A stretch of DNA of 64,000 nt from an uncultured delta proteobacterium (GCA_903892415.1 CAITIQ010000606.1:1-64000), one strand, 5' to 3'; positions 45,698-55,263 are shown, numbered from the stretch's first letter. Numbers and translations are program-made. Notes: generated by a model from the letters alone, not told the origin.

Positions 45698-46702
45698 TTA
45701 CAGGCCGCCAGCAGCCTCGATCGCCTTTACCAGGTCCGCAGAGAACGTACCTTGCGCGAGACGCTCCCGAACCTGCTTGAAGGTTGAGGTAAACGCCTCT
45801 TTGCCGCTGGAATCGAGATCGTACGTCTTCAACTTGCCGGACAGGCGAGTGAACGCTGCCTTGTCGGCTTCCTTGATCTTCTCGGTCAGGGCGCCAGCTG
45901 CGAGCTTGCCTGTGGACTGAACCAGCTCCCGCATATCGCCGGGAAGTGCATCAAGCCGCTTCGAGTTGATGACGATGGCGCCGATGGCTGCACCAGTAAC
46001 CTCGTTGCCCATCGAGTTGAGTTGCCCCGCCCACTGCAGCTGCTCGACTGCGAGTGCCGGTGCAATCACGGTATCCACGGCGCCTGTCTTGAGGTTCGGC
46101 AGAACCTCGGGAACGTTCAGACCAACCGGCGTCGCACCAATGATTTGGTAGGTGATCGGCGCGATCATGTCGTCCTTCCACATGTACGGTTTGCGGCTCT
46201 TCAGGTCCGAGGGCTTCATCACGGTCGAGCCATCACCCTTGGTGAAAACATGGGCCAAACCCACGAAACCCCAGCCGAGGTTGGCGGCGCCGGCATCTCG
46301 AAGGCCCTTGTTGAACTCGTCACCCTTGGCCGCCAACGCCTTATCCACCTTGCTCCAGTCGGTGAGCACGCCGGGCATCTGCATGGCAACAGTGGGCTTG
46401 TAGTACTTGCTCAAGCCGACGGCGGTCATGGCGGCACCGTCGAGCTGGCCGGCCTTGATCTTTCCGACCATGGCGCCTTCATCTCCGGCGGAACCGTTGT
46501 AGTCGAACACTAACTCGAGCTTGCCATCACTCTTCTTTGCGACGGCCTTCTCCCAAACCTGGAAGACCTGGCCCCACACGCTTTGCTTGGGAGCAAGCGT
46601 GGCAAACTTGAGAGTTTCAGCCGAGGCTTCTTGAGAGGCACGAACCGTTACGGCCAATACACCGAGGCCTGTGACGAGCGTTTTCACGAACTTCATGGAC
46701 AA
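45698..46702 (-). CDS. TRAP-type (DctP) solute-binding protein
   Basis: Signal peptide ending ASAETLKFATLAPKQSVWGQVFQVWEKAV; AVDTVIAPALAVEQLQW. Confidence 0.88.
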   Translation of the reverse strand: MSMKFVKTLVTGLGVLAVTVRASQEASAETLKFATLAPKQSVWGQVFQVWEKAVAKKSDGKLELVFDYNGSAGDEGAMVGKIKAGQLDGAAMTAVGLSKYYKPTVAMQMPGVLTDWSKVDKALAAKGDEFNKGLRDAGAANLGWGFVGLAHVFTKGDGSTVMKPSDLKSRKPYMWKDDMIAPITYQIIGATPVGLNVPEVLPNLKTGAVDTVIAPALAVEQLQWAGQLNSMGNEVTGAAIGAIVINSKRLDALPGDMRELVQSTGKLAAGALTEKIKEADKAAFTRLSGKLKTYDLDSSGKEAFTSTFKQVRERLAQGTFSADLVKAIEAAGGL

Positions 46703-46708
46703 TCACCC

Positions 46709-46850
46709 TCCGTTCCCAACGGCTCCGCTATAGCGGAGCCAGCGCCCTGTGGGTAGGGCGCCTTTTCAATTTAATCCGCGCAGCTCACCCGCGCGGATCT
46801 GTGAATTGCCACCGCTCCGCGGAGACCGCAGGCGGTGGATCGAGTCAGCG
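46709..46850 (-). promoter_or_regulatory. Structured leader upstream of the TRAP SBP gene (several stem-loops)
   Basis: Perfect 20-bp palindrome GGCTCCGCTATAGCGGAGCC (46721..46740); GCGCCCT-N6-AGGGCGC (46742..46761); CCACCGC-N16-GCGGTGG (46809..46838). Confidence 0.4.
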
Positions 46851-46957
46851 CTTGGACGACCCAGGTGCGCCGAGCAAACAAGGCTTCCAAAGCGACGGCC
46901 CGGAGCCAGCCATAAGAGACTGCTGCGACGGGTCAGACGAGCGGGGCGTGGTCTTAT

Positions 46958-47944
46958 TCAGCGGCGCGATTTCGGGTAACGGGCAGTGTTGCGAACCAGC
47001 ACCTCCGAGGTTGGCCCTCGAGTCGCGGTTTTCGAGGAAATGGCTCGGGATGCGGAGAGCGTGGTGATGTCGAAGCCGCGGTAAAGCTGGTGCACAGCCT
47101 CGGCGTTGCTGTTCGAAAGGGCAAGTAGACAGCCGCGTCGGTCCAGCTCGCGAAACACTTCTGCCAATCGGATCTGTTCGTCTGAACCGAAGTGTCCATT
47201 TGAGTAGGCCGCAAAGTTCGAAGTAGGGCTGATCGGCACGTAGGGCGGGTCCAAGTAGATGACGTCTCCGGGCTCAGCCACGCGCAGAAGGTGCTCAAAC
47301 GAGCGGTTCTCCACCGAAACGCCGGCCAGCGCACGAGCCGCAGCGCGGAGTCTCGCTTCGTCTGCGATGGCAGGGTTCTGAAAGCGGCCCATTGGCACAT
47401 TGAACTCACCCGCGCGATTGGTGCGGAACAGTCCGTTGAAGCAGGTCTTATTCAGGTAGATGAGCCAGGCAGCACGCTGTAGTCGTGAGCCGCGCGCCGA
47501 ATTGAACTCATCACGGACAGCGTAGAAATGCTCCTTTGAGTGGGTGAGCTTGAGCTTGCGCAGAAGCCGGACCAGAGCGTCTGTCTCGTCGCGGACGGTT
47601 TCATACGTTGCGACCAGGTCGGTCAGTTGATCACTCAGGATGAAGCGAGCGGCCTTGTCCTGATTTCGCAGCCAAAAGAACAGTGCACCACCACCGAGAA
47701 ACGGCTCCCGGTAGGTTCGGGCGGCCATGTCACGAGGTAAGCGCTTGCCAATTTCCTCCGCCAGCGACCACTTTCCGCCGGCCCACTTCAAGAATGGCTT
47801 GGACAACGCCTCGGAGGGCTGGGGAGGCTCGACGGCGCTTGCAACCGGCACGGGCGGTTTCCCCTTTCGGGTACGCTTTGCGGCTGGGGCCATCGAACGA
47901 GCGGTTTCGCAGGGGTCGCCGGGCGAAGCAAGCGCGATGTTCAC
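46958..47944 (-). CDS. dam: DNA adenine methylase (Dam/D12 class)
   Basis: KPFLKWAGGKWSLAEEIGKRLP; EPFLGGGALFFWL; VIYLDPPYVP (DPPY). Confidence 0.92.
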   Translation of the reverse strand: MNIALASPGDPCETARSMAPAAKRTRKGKPPVPVASAVEPPQPSEALSKPFLKWAGGKWSLAEEIGKRLPRDMAARTYREPFLGGGALFFWLRNQDKAARFILSDQLTDLVATYETVRDETDALVRLLRKLKLTHSKEHFYAVRDEFNSARGSRLQRAAWLIYLNKTCFNGLFRTNRAGEFNVPMGRFQNPAIADEARLRAAARALAGVSVENRSFEHLLRVAEPGDVIYLDPPYVPISPTSNFAAYSNGHFGSDEQIRLAEVFRELDRRGCLLALSNSNAEAVHQLYRGFDITTLSASRAISSKTATRGPTSEVLVRNTARYPKSRR

Positions 47945-48279
47945 TTCTTTGCAGCGCGGGTGCGTTGGATCGTGAGACGCTTGACCTCGGCGTTGCGGAC
48001 GACCGTCAGAGCCACGAATGAGCCTTCGGGTCCACGCAACGATTGCTTGAGTTCAGCATCCGACAACGCGGCCACGTGCTTGCCGTCCACCATCAGCACC
48101 TCGTCGTTCACTTGAAGGCCGTCTGGGCTCGGTTCAGGAACCTCTTTTACGAATAGGTCCCCCGCCTCGACTGAACGCCTGAGAACGACACCGATCGACC
48201 CTAACTCGGGTGAAGTCGCGCTGCAGGCCAACAGCCCGAGCAAAAGCAGGATCAAGTGGAGCTTCAAGTTTCCCATCAT
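47941..48279 (-). CDS. Small PDZ-domain lipoprotein
   Basis: LLGLLACSATS lipobox; PSPDGLQVNDEVLMVDGKHVAALSDAELKQSLRGPEGSFVALTVVR. Confidence 0.75.
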   Translation of the reverse strand: MMGNLKLHLILLLLGLLACSATSPELGSIGVVLRRSVEAGDLFVKEVPEPSPDGLQVNDEVLMVDGKHVAALSDAELKQSLRGPEGSFVALTVVRNAEVKRLTIQRTRAAKK

Positions 48280-48501
48280 CGCATCTGACTCGGGCACGAG
48301 TCATTCGCGCATCTGTCGCATCATCGAACGTTGCGAAACGGTGTCGAGTAGCACTTTGCACGCCCTGCGCGAACGCTTCAGCGCGGTGCGAAACACTCGC
48401 CGCAGCCACGAGCGTTGCAGGCTGTCGAACATTTGCCACTGTGCGGAGATTTCTGCTCTTGTCGCGGCCTCGTACTTGCTTCAACACGGCGTTGTCATCC
48501 T

Positions 48502-49449
48502 ATGGCCACCTTCCAGCCACAGCTTTCCTCCGCGCTCGACCAGGCGTCCCCTCCTGCGGTAATTGCTGGCCCGAAGGGTTGGAAGCGCCGCCTGGAAGAC
48601 CCGTTCAACACCTATTACCGCTATCCGGTGGCGTTGGTGATCACGCGGTTGCTGATGCACACGCCCGTCACGCCGAATCAGGTTTCCCTGGTCCAGCCGT
48701 TGTTTGCAGCCGTGGCTGGTTACGCCGTCACTTTCGACGATTGGCGCTACCATCTCTTCGCCGTCGCAGTGTTCGAGTTTCGCAGCATTCTTGATTGTGT
48801 CGATGGGTCCTTGGCGCGCGCCAAGCGGCTCTCCAGCCCTAACGGGCATGCCATCGACGGCATCGCTGATTGGCTGGGGGTGGTCTTCCTTTACATGGGG
48901 CTGTTCCATTATCTCTATCACCACCCGCCCATGGGAGTTTCGGCGTTGATGGCCGTGGGAGTCGCTGCGGCAGCGTTGGCCCAAGGGGCCGTTCGGTCGG
49001 CCTCTTCCGACTACTTCAAGAGCAAGTACGTCGGCATCTACGAGCGACAAAAGGACGATGCGCCGACCATCTTGCGCGACAAGTTGCTAGCCCTGAAGCC
49101 GGGCGCGCCGATCTTCGGTTATGCCGATGCGTTCATTCTCTGGGGTACCCATCTGCTGTTTGAGTTGGAACGCTTCGACGCACAGAAGACGAAGCCGCTG
49201 AGTCCCGCGGTTGTTGCGCACATGGTGGAGCGCGAGGGCTCACTGCAGACTCGGGTGACCGCGTTCCTTTGGAGCATCTCGAGCGGCGACGCGTTTCTTT
49301 CCTTCGTGGTCGTCTCGATTCTGGTGGGGCAGATCTGGCCAGTGCAGGTGTTCTTCGCAAGCTTCGGCACCCTTTGGATCGGGCTTTTCATTCTGTACAA
49401 CGTGCGCTTCTTGCGCGCTCAAAGGCGCCTTGGCGAGGCAGCTGCCTGA
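48502..49449 (+). CDS. CDP-alcohol phosphatidyltransferase family protein
   Basis: DCVDGSLARAKRLSSPNGHAIDGIAD fits the DG-x2-AR-x8-G-x3-D-x3-D motif; multiple TM helices. Confidence 0.9.
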   Translation: MATFQPQLSSALDQASPPAVIAGPKGWKRRLEDPFNTYYRYPVALVITRLLMHTPVTPNQVSLVQPLFAAVAGYAVTFDDWRYHLFAVAVFEFRSILDCVDGSLARAKRLSSPNGHAIDGIADWLGVVFLYMGLFHYLYHHPPMGVSALMAVGVAAAALAQGAVRSASSDYFKSKYVGIYERQKDDAPTILRDKLLALKPGAPIFGYADAFILWGTHLLFELERFDAQKTKPLSPAVVAHMVEREGSLQTRVTAFLWSISSGDAFLSFVVVSILVGQIWPVQVFFASFGTLWIGLFILYNVRFLRAQRRLGEAAA

Positions 49450-49487
49450 AGGTTGCGGAGCAACGCCGGCGACTGTAGGAAGAGCCG

Positions 49488-51506
49488 GTGTTGCAAGCTG
49501 AAGCGTCGTCGCGCAAAGAGCTGACAAACCTGGGAGCAGTCCTGCACCGCGGTGCTGATTTTCTGGTCTCGCTACAGCGCGCTGATGGCCACTGGCCTGG
49601 AGACTACGGCGGACCACTGTTTCTGTTGCCGGGCCTTTTGATCGCTTGCGCGGTCACCGGCGCTCCCCTCAACGAACAGCGTCGCGCGAACATGCTTCGT
49701 TATCTCCGTCACGTGCAGAACGCGGACGGAGGCTTTGGCCTTCACATCGAGTCGCAGTCCTACGTTCTCGGTACCGCGTTGAACTACGTGGCGATGCGAT
49801 TGTCCGGCGCTCACGCGGACGATCCCGATGCAACGCGTGCCCGTCGCTGGCTTCGCGAACGCGGCGGTGCTCGCGGGGTGCCCACCTGGGGCAAGATCTG
49901 GCTATCGGTGTTGGGCTGTTACGATTGGGAGGGGGTGATGCCCATTCCCCCCGAGTTGTGGTTGCTCCCACGCAGCATGCCCGTTCACCCGGGGAAGTTG
50001 TGGTGCCACACGCGAGCCATCCACCTGCCTGTTAGCTACCTCTACGGCAAGCGGTTCGTCGGCCCCATCTCCGAAACGGTGCGCGAGCTGCGCAGGGAGT
50101 TGTTCGTCGAGCCTTACGAGTCGATTGATTGGGCTAGTGCACGCGAGTTTGTGCACCCGGGAGACGTCTCCTCTCCGCACAGCGCGTTGCTCAAGACCAT
50201 CAATCGCGCTCTAGCGGCAGCAGAGCCTCGCGTGCCGCAGGCGTTGCGCAAGCGCGCGCTCGAATTCGTCGCGGATCAGATTCAGCACGAGGACGAGACG
50301 ACTGGCTACTTGGACATTGGGCCTGTCAGCAAGGCGTTTCACATCGTTTGCGCCCACGTTGAGGCCCCGAACTCTGCGCGCTTTCAACGTCACCTCGAGC
50401 GCATCGAGGACTACCTTTGGGACGCTCCAGAAGGGACCAAAATGCAGGGCTACAACGGCTCGCAGTTTTGGGACACCGCCTTCGCCGTACACGCGCTCGT
50501 CGAGTCGGGCCTCGAGCAGACGCACGCAACGGCGCTCAGCAGAGCCCACTCCTTTATCGATCACAACCAAGTACGCGCCGACATCGATCGGCATGCCTTC
50601 TACTTCCGAGATCGCACCGGGGGCGCCTTTCCTTTCTCAACGGCTGAACAAGGCTGGACCGTGAGCGACTGCACCGCCAAGGGCATTACCGCAGCCCTGT
50701 TGCTCGCGCCCCTGGTGGAACGTCCGCTCGGGGAAGCTCGACTGGGTCAGGCCGTTGACGTCCTCTTGCGCGACCAAAACAAGGATGGCGGTTGGTCCGA
50801 GTACGAGCCAGCTCGAGCAGGCGAGTGGGTGGAACAGCTCAACGCGGCCGAAGTGTTTGGGCGCATCATGATTGCGTACTCGTACGTCGAGACAACCTCG
50901 GCGTGCATTCAGGCTTTGGCCGCATTCCGCCGTTGTTACCCGGCCAATCGCAGCCACGTGATTCAAACTGCTTTGCGCCGTGGTCTCGCGTACCTCCACG
51001 CCCAACAACGCCAAGACGGTAGCTTCTATGGTGGTTGGGGCGTGTGCTTTACATATGCCACCTGGTTTGGCATCGAAGGGCTGTTGGCGGCAGGCGAATC
51101 CGCCGAGTCGTTTGCAGTGGTACGCGCCGTTCAGTTCCTCCTCGATCAACAAGCAGAGGATGGGGGCTTTGGCGAGAGCTACAAGTCGTGCGTGGAACGC
51201 CGCTGGGTTTCGCATCCCGAGGGCTCGCAGGTCGTGCAAACCGCGTGGGCCCTGCTTGGGCTGAGCGCAGCTCGCGCCAAGCTTCGAGCGAGCACGTTTG
51301 CCAGCCACATCGACCGCGCGAGCGCAAAGGCTGCGCAGTTTCTACGCAGCCGGCAGTTGGAGAACGGTGATTGGCCCAATGAAGGAATCACCGGTGTCTT
51401 CAACAAGACCTGCATGATCCACTACGACAACTACCGACGGGTGATGCCTGTTTGGGCCCTCGGGCGCTATCTTGCGATCACGCCTATCTCTGGGCAAAGC
51501 AACTAA
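49488..51506 (+). CDS. Oxidosqualene cyclase (lanosterol/cycloartenol synthase family)
   Basis: MPIPPELWLLPRSMPVHPGKLWCHTRAIHLPVSYLYGKRFVGPI; KMQGYNGSQFWDTAF; EQGWTVSDCTAKG; YSYVETTSACIQAL; C-terminal NKTCMIHYDNYRRVMPVWALGRY; QW repeats. Confidence 0.92.
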   Translation: MLQAEASSRKELTNLGAVLHRGADFLVSLQRADGHWPGDYGGPLFLLPGLLIACAVTGAPLNEQRRANMLRYLRHVQNADGGFGLHIESQSYVLGTALNYVAMRLSGAHADDPDATRARRWLRERGGARGVPTWGKIWLSVLGCYDWEGVMPIPPELWLLPRSMPVHPGKLWCHTRAIHLPVSYLYGKRFVGPISETVRELRRELFVEPYESIDWASAREFVHPGDVSSPHSALLKTINRALAAAEPRVPQALRKRALEFVADQIQHEDETTGYLDIGPVSKAFHIVCAHVEAPNSARFQRHLERIEDYLWDAPEGTKMQGYNGSQFWDTAFAVHALVESGLEQTHATALSRAHSFIDHNQVRADIDRHAFYFRDRTGGAFPFSTAEQGWTVSDCTAKGITAALLLAPLVERPLGEARLGQAVDVLLRDQNKDGGWSEYEPARAGEWVEQLNAAEVFGRIMIAYSYVETTSACIQALAAFRRCYPANRSHVIQTALRRGLAYLHAQQRQDGSFYGGWGVCFTYATWFGIEGLLAAGESAESFAVVRAVQFLLDQQAEDGGFGESYKSCVERRWVSHPEGSQVVQTAWALLGLSAARAKLRASTFASHIDRASAKAAQFLRSRQLENGDWPNEGITGVFNKTCMIHYDNYRRVMPVWALGRYLAITPISGQSN

Positions 51507-53212
51507 CCGCGCAGCGCCTGGGCGATCAGCTTCGGTAGTCTCAAGAGAGAGGGATGCGCCTCGAGCTCGCAGAGAGCCATGGCCGTCTTCGCCTGCGTCT
51601 TGTGATCCGTAAACCAAAGTGGCGTCGGATTCATCCGGAATGGCGCACGCACCACAGACTTTTGCGGGTGGTCAAAGAGGTAGGCGTTGTGAACTACACC
51701 CCTCCCGCTCTGAATGTCGGAAAGAGGATGCCCAGGGAACGCTCCCCAGGTCGTCACGACGAGCGCGTACAGCACACCGGCGAAGGCGTTGATGGCGATG
51801 CCACCGTAGCGAAGGTCAGCGATGAGCTTCTCGAAGGCGTCGTGGTGCTGCTTCTGCGTCTCTTCGTCGCAAATGATCATGCACGACAAAGTTCCCCACA
51901 TCACGTCGTTGGCGAAGGGCGCAGCTGCATCAAGGAACCCCTTTGCATCCGCAGCTTCGAGCTCCACCAGCGCCAAAACGCCGCAAAAGGCCTCGTTGCT
52001 GAGCGCGTACTCACCCTTTGTCGCCGGCACGCCTGGGATCAGCGTCCACGGGACAACGCCCTCACTCGCTGGCCCGACCTTGTCCGCGTTCGCGTAGTGA
52101 TCGAGGAAGCCTTGGTAGCGCTGTTCAGCACCTGGGTAGTACGCCTTGCGCGGCGGCATGCTCGCGAGCTTCTCTCGGACGCGTGCGACGAAGGCGTCCT
52201 TCTGGTCCCACCCTTTGGCCAGCACGAGCACCTTCGCCGCGTTGCAGTTGAAGCTCGCGTTGTTGCAGACCATCGAGGCGACGTTGCGAGCTTGGTAGTC
52301 CAAGTCCTTCTCGGTCCAACGACCCGGAACGACGAACACAGGCGTCACCGCTCCCAATTCAGAGCTGATCGGCTTCGTGATCAACGGCTCATTTGCAGCC
52401 TTCCGTCGCTTCTGCTCTTCAGCATCACGTCCCCAAACGATCGCATCATGCGTGCGGTCCGAGCCCGTCATGTGAATCGTGTCCACGGACGGGTGGTTGA
52501 CCAAGAAGCTGCCCACCTCGGCACCGCCGTGCACAACGGCGAAAACGCCCTCGTCAATCAGAGGTCGCAATGCCTCCTCGATGTGCGGACCTAGGTAGGC
52601 GTTGACGGGGTTCGTTTTGAGGATGACCACTTCATCCTCTGCAAACAGTTTGTAAAGTGCATCCATCGGGCCAATCGAAGCAACGTTCCCGGCGCCGAGG
52701 ACGAGCGCCAACTTGCCCTTTGACGGATGGCCGAGGTTCTTTTCCCTGTAGATGTGGCCTTGAGTAGGAGCCTGGCCAGGCTCGATCCAGACCTCGGCCG
52801 TGACCCCGCCCATCATCAACTTGTCGAGGGTGTTTGCGGGGAAAACCTGTGCCGCTACTTGGTCCTTGCCAACCGACCGAATTGCCGCGGGAGGTGGGCT
52901 TCCGCCGTACCGAAGGGCTTCAACGAGGGCCCGGAGGTTCTTGACGGTGGTGACTGGTCCTCCCAGCCACTCTTCGCCAGCTTGTGCGGAGTCCGACGGA
53001 ATCCCCTTCGCTTTGCAGGCATCAAGCACCCAGGCTTCACGAACGCGCATGGTGTGTTCGATGCAGCGCTCGAGCAGTTGAATTCGGTCTCCAACCCCCA
53101 GCTTGACCCAGTCCTCCTTGGCCGAAGACAAGACCTTCAGCTTCTTTTCGACCTCAGCCAGAGGTGTGGGGGGGACGGCAGTGGGCGGTTCAGGGAATTG
53201 CGGGGACGCCAT
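51503..53212 (-). CDS. Aldehyde dehydrogenase superfamily protein
   Basis: LVLGAGNVASIGPMDALYKLFAEDEVVILKTNP; IHMTGSDRTHDAIVWG; ELGAVTPVFV; NNASFNCNAAKVLV. Confidence 0.85.
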   Translation of the reverse strand: MASPQFPEPPTAVPPTPLAEVEKKLKVLSSAKEDWVKLGVGDRIQLLERCIEHTMRVREAWVLDACKAKGIPSDSAQAGEEWLGGPVTTVKNLRALVEALRYGGSPPPAAIRSVGKDQVAAQVFPANTLDKLMMGGVTAEVWIEPGQAPTQGHIYREKNLGHPSKGKLALVLGAGNVASIGPMDALYKLFAEDEVVILKTNPVNAYLGPHIEEALRPLIDEGVFAVVHGGAEVGSFLVNHPSVDTIHMTGSDRTHDAIVWGRDAEEQKRRKAANEPLITKPISSELGAVTPVFVVPGRWTEKDLDYQARNVASMVCNNASFNCNAAKVLVLAKGWDQKDAFVARVREKLASMPPRKAYYPGAEQRYQGFLDHYANADKVGPASEGVVPWTLIPGVPATKGEYALSNEAFCGVLALVELEAADAKGFLDAAAPFANDVMWGTLSCMIICDEETQKQHHDAFEKLIADLRYGGIAINAFAGVLYALVVTTWGAFPGHPLSDIQSGRGVVHNAYLFDHPQKSVVRAPFRMNPTPLWFTDHKTQAKTAMALCELEAHPSLLRLPKLIAQALRG

Positions 53213-53385
53213 GGCGGCGCAGCCTAGCAGCCCAGTGCACCTGAACAAACGCGGTCAACGGCTCTGGCGCCTCTGACGTTTTGTTAAGAATGGAAAAAAG
53301 CCGCCACCCGCAGCAAAGCAGCGCTAGAAAGAGAAACCCTTTTCTGGGGTCGGCCACCAGGCGGTGGCAAAGCTGGAGTGGAGTA

Positions 53386-55005
53386 ATGAACAAAGGCACG
53401 GCCATCGTTGGCTTTATTCTTTCGTTTCTGGCGGGGATGCTCCTCGTTTGGGGTATCGACCGCGGCTCGAACGGTACGGCATCCGCCACCCGTGAGAAGG
53501 GTGCGCAAGGGTCCGCTGTAGACGGCAAGGGAGCAAACCCGGGGGCCGTCGCAGTTGAACTCTACGTCATGTCACAGTGCCCCTATGGCGTTCAGGCCGA
53601 GGACGCGTTCAAGGCCGTTGTCGACAAGTTCGGCGGCGACATCGACTTCAAGGTCGAGTTCATCGGCCAAGAGAAGGACGGCGTTCTCACCTCGATGCAC
53701 GGTCCGAAAGAGGTCAAAGGCAACCTCGTTCAGATCTGCGCAATGAAGCACGCACCGGCAAAGTGGTACGACATGATGCTTTGCCAAAACAAAAACATGC
53801 GCGAAGTCGATACGAACTGGGAGGCCTGCTCCTCCACGCTCGGCATCAACGTCGAAGCGATCCGCACCTGTGCGGACGGTGAAGAAGGCAAGAGCCTGCT
53901 CGCAACCTCCTTCAAGAAGGCTGCTGAGAAGGGCGCCCGAGGAAGCCCGACGATCATGATCGGCGGCAAGAAGCACGAGGGTGGTCGTCGTGCCCCCGAC
54001 CTAATGAAGGCAATCTGCAACGCCTACTCCGGTGCTAAGCCGGCCGCTTGCAGCGATATTCCGGAATCGCCCAAGGTCAACGTGACGCTGCTCGGCGACA
54101 AGCGCTGCGCTGAGTGCGACACGAAGCGTATGGAGGGTCAGGTTCGTCAAAAGGTCGCGAACCCCGTGATCACCACGCTCGACTACACCACGCCCGAAGG
54201 CAAGAAACTGTTCGACGCCATCAAGCCGGTCAACCTGCCTGCCATGGTGTTCGACGCCACGCTCGATGCCGACAAGGACGCTTCCACCGCGCTAGCCCGT
54301 GGCCTCAAGCCTGTCGGTGACTACAAGGTGCAAGCGGCTGGTGGTTGGAACCCCCTCTGCGCCGACGACGGCGGCTGCAACATCGAAGAGTGCAAAGCTA
54401 CTCTTCAGTGTCGCCCGGAAGAGCCCAACAAGCTCGAGGTCTTCGTCATGTCCGAGTGTCCCTTCGGCGTGAAGGGTCTCGACGCGATGAAGGAAGTTCT
54501 TGAGAACTTCAAGAAGAACGACGCGAAGATCGATTTCCGCGTCAACTTCATTGGCGATGGCGACGCGAGCAGCCTCAAGTCGATGCACGGTCAGTCTGAA
54601 GTTGACGAAGACATCCGTGAAATCTGCGCGATTGAGCACTACGGCGAGAACCTGAAGTACATGGACTACATCTGGTGCCGTAACAAGAACATCAAGGACA
54701 AGAACTGGCAGTCCTGCACCGGTGGGGACACTGGCATCGACACGGCAGTGATCGAGAAGTGCTTCAGCGGCGATGAGGGCAAGAACCTGCTCGCGAAGTC
54801 GTTTGCTTACTCAAAGGCTGCTGGTTTCGGTGCAAGCCCGACCTGGCTCGCAAACGGCAAGTACAAGTTCTCCGGTATCGATCCGGAGACCGTGAAGACG
54901 AACGTCTGCAAGTACAACAAGCTCGGTGGTTGTGACGCCAAGCTCTCTGGCCCGCCGGCAGCGGCCCAGAAGCCGGGTGCAGCTGCTCCTGGTTGTGGTG
55001 GCTGA
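53386..55005 (+). CDS. Membrane-anchored protein with three thioredoxin-fold-like modules
   Basis: ATG 53386 after GGAGTGGAGTA; one N-term TM; VELYVMSQCPYGVQAEDAF and LEVFVMSECPFGVKGLDAM flank a central CAEC module. Confidence 0.8.
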   Translation: MNKGTAIVGFILSFLAGMLLVWGIDRGSNGTASATREKGAQGSAVDGKGANPGAVAVELYVMSQCPYGVQAEDAFKAVVDKFGGDIDFKVEFIGQEKDGVLTSMHGPKEVKGNLVQICAMKHAPAKWYDMMLCQNKNMREVDTNWEACSSTLGINVEAIRTCADGEEGKSLLATSFKKAAEKGARGSPTIMIGGKKHEGGRRAPDLMKAICNAYSGAKPAACSDIPESPKVNVTLLGDKRCAECDTKRMEGQVRQKVANPVITTLDYTTPEGKKLFDAIKPVNLPAMVFDATLDADKDASTALARGLKPVGDYKVQAAGGWNPLCADDGGCNIEECKATLQCRPEEPNKLEVFVMSECPFGVKGLDAMKEVLENFKKNDAKIDFRVNFIGDGDASSLKSMHGQSEVDEDIREICAIEHYGENLKYMDYIWCRNKNIKDKNWQSCTGGDTGIDTAVIEKCFSGDEGKNLLAKSFAYSKAAGFGASPTWLANGKYKFSGIDPETVKTNVCKYNKLGGCDAKLSGPPAAAQKPGAAAPGCGG

Positions 55006-55025
55006 GACTAACCGTCTCGCATAAG

Positions 55026-55057
55026 CAAAAAGGCCGCGTAAGCGGCCTTTTTCTTTT
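55026..55057 (+). terminator. Rho-independent terminator
   Basis: AAAAA GGCCGC-GTAA-GCGGCC TTTTTC (55027..55052). Confidence 0.92.
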
Positions 55058-55093
55058 CGAAGGATTCTGAAAACCAGCAGAGCTGGACGTTGC

Positions 55094-55179
55094 GGAGAGG
55101 GCGGGATTCGAACCCGCGGTAGAGTTTCCCCTACGCGTGCTTAGCAAGCACGTGCCTTAGGCCACTCGGCCACCTCTCC
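55094..55179 (-). tRNA. tRNA-Ser(GCU)
   Basis: Minus strand GGAGAGGTGGCCGAGTGGCCTAAGGCACGTGCTTGCTAAGCACGCGTAGGGGAAACTCTACCGCGGGTTCGAATCCCGCCCTCTCC; acceptor stem pairs, long variable arm, TTGCTAA anticodon loop. Confidence 0.96.
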
Positions 55180-55263
55180 AAAACTGCAGTCTGTAAGCGG
55201 AGCGGAGATTACACAAAGGCTCCGCCACTTAAAAGCAAAACGACCTTAGATTGTTGGTCGCTC

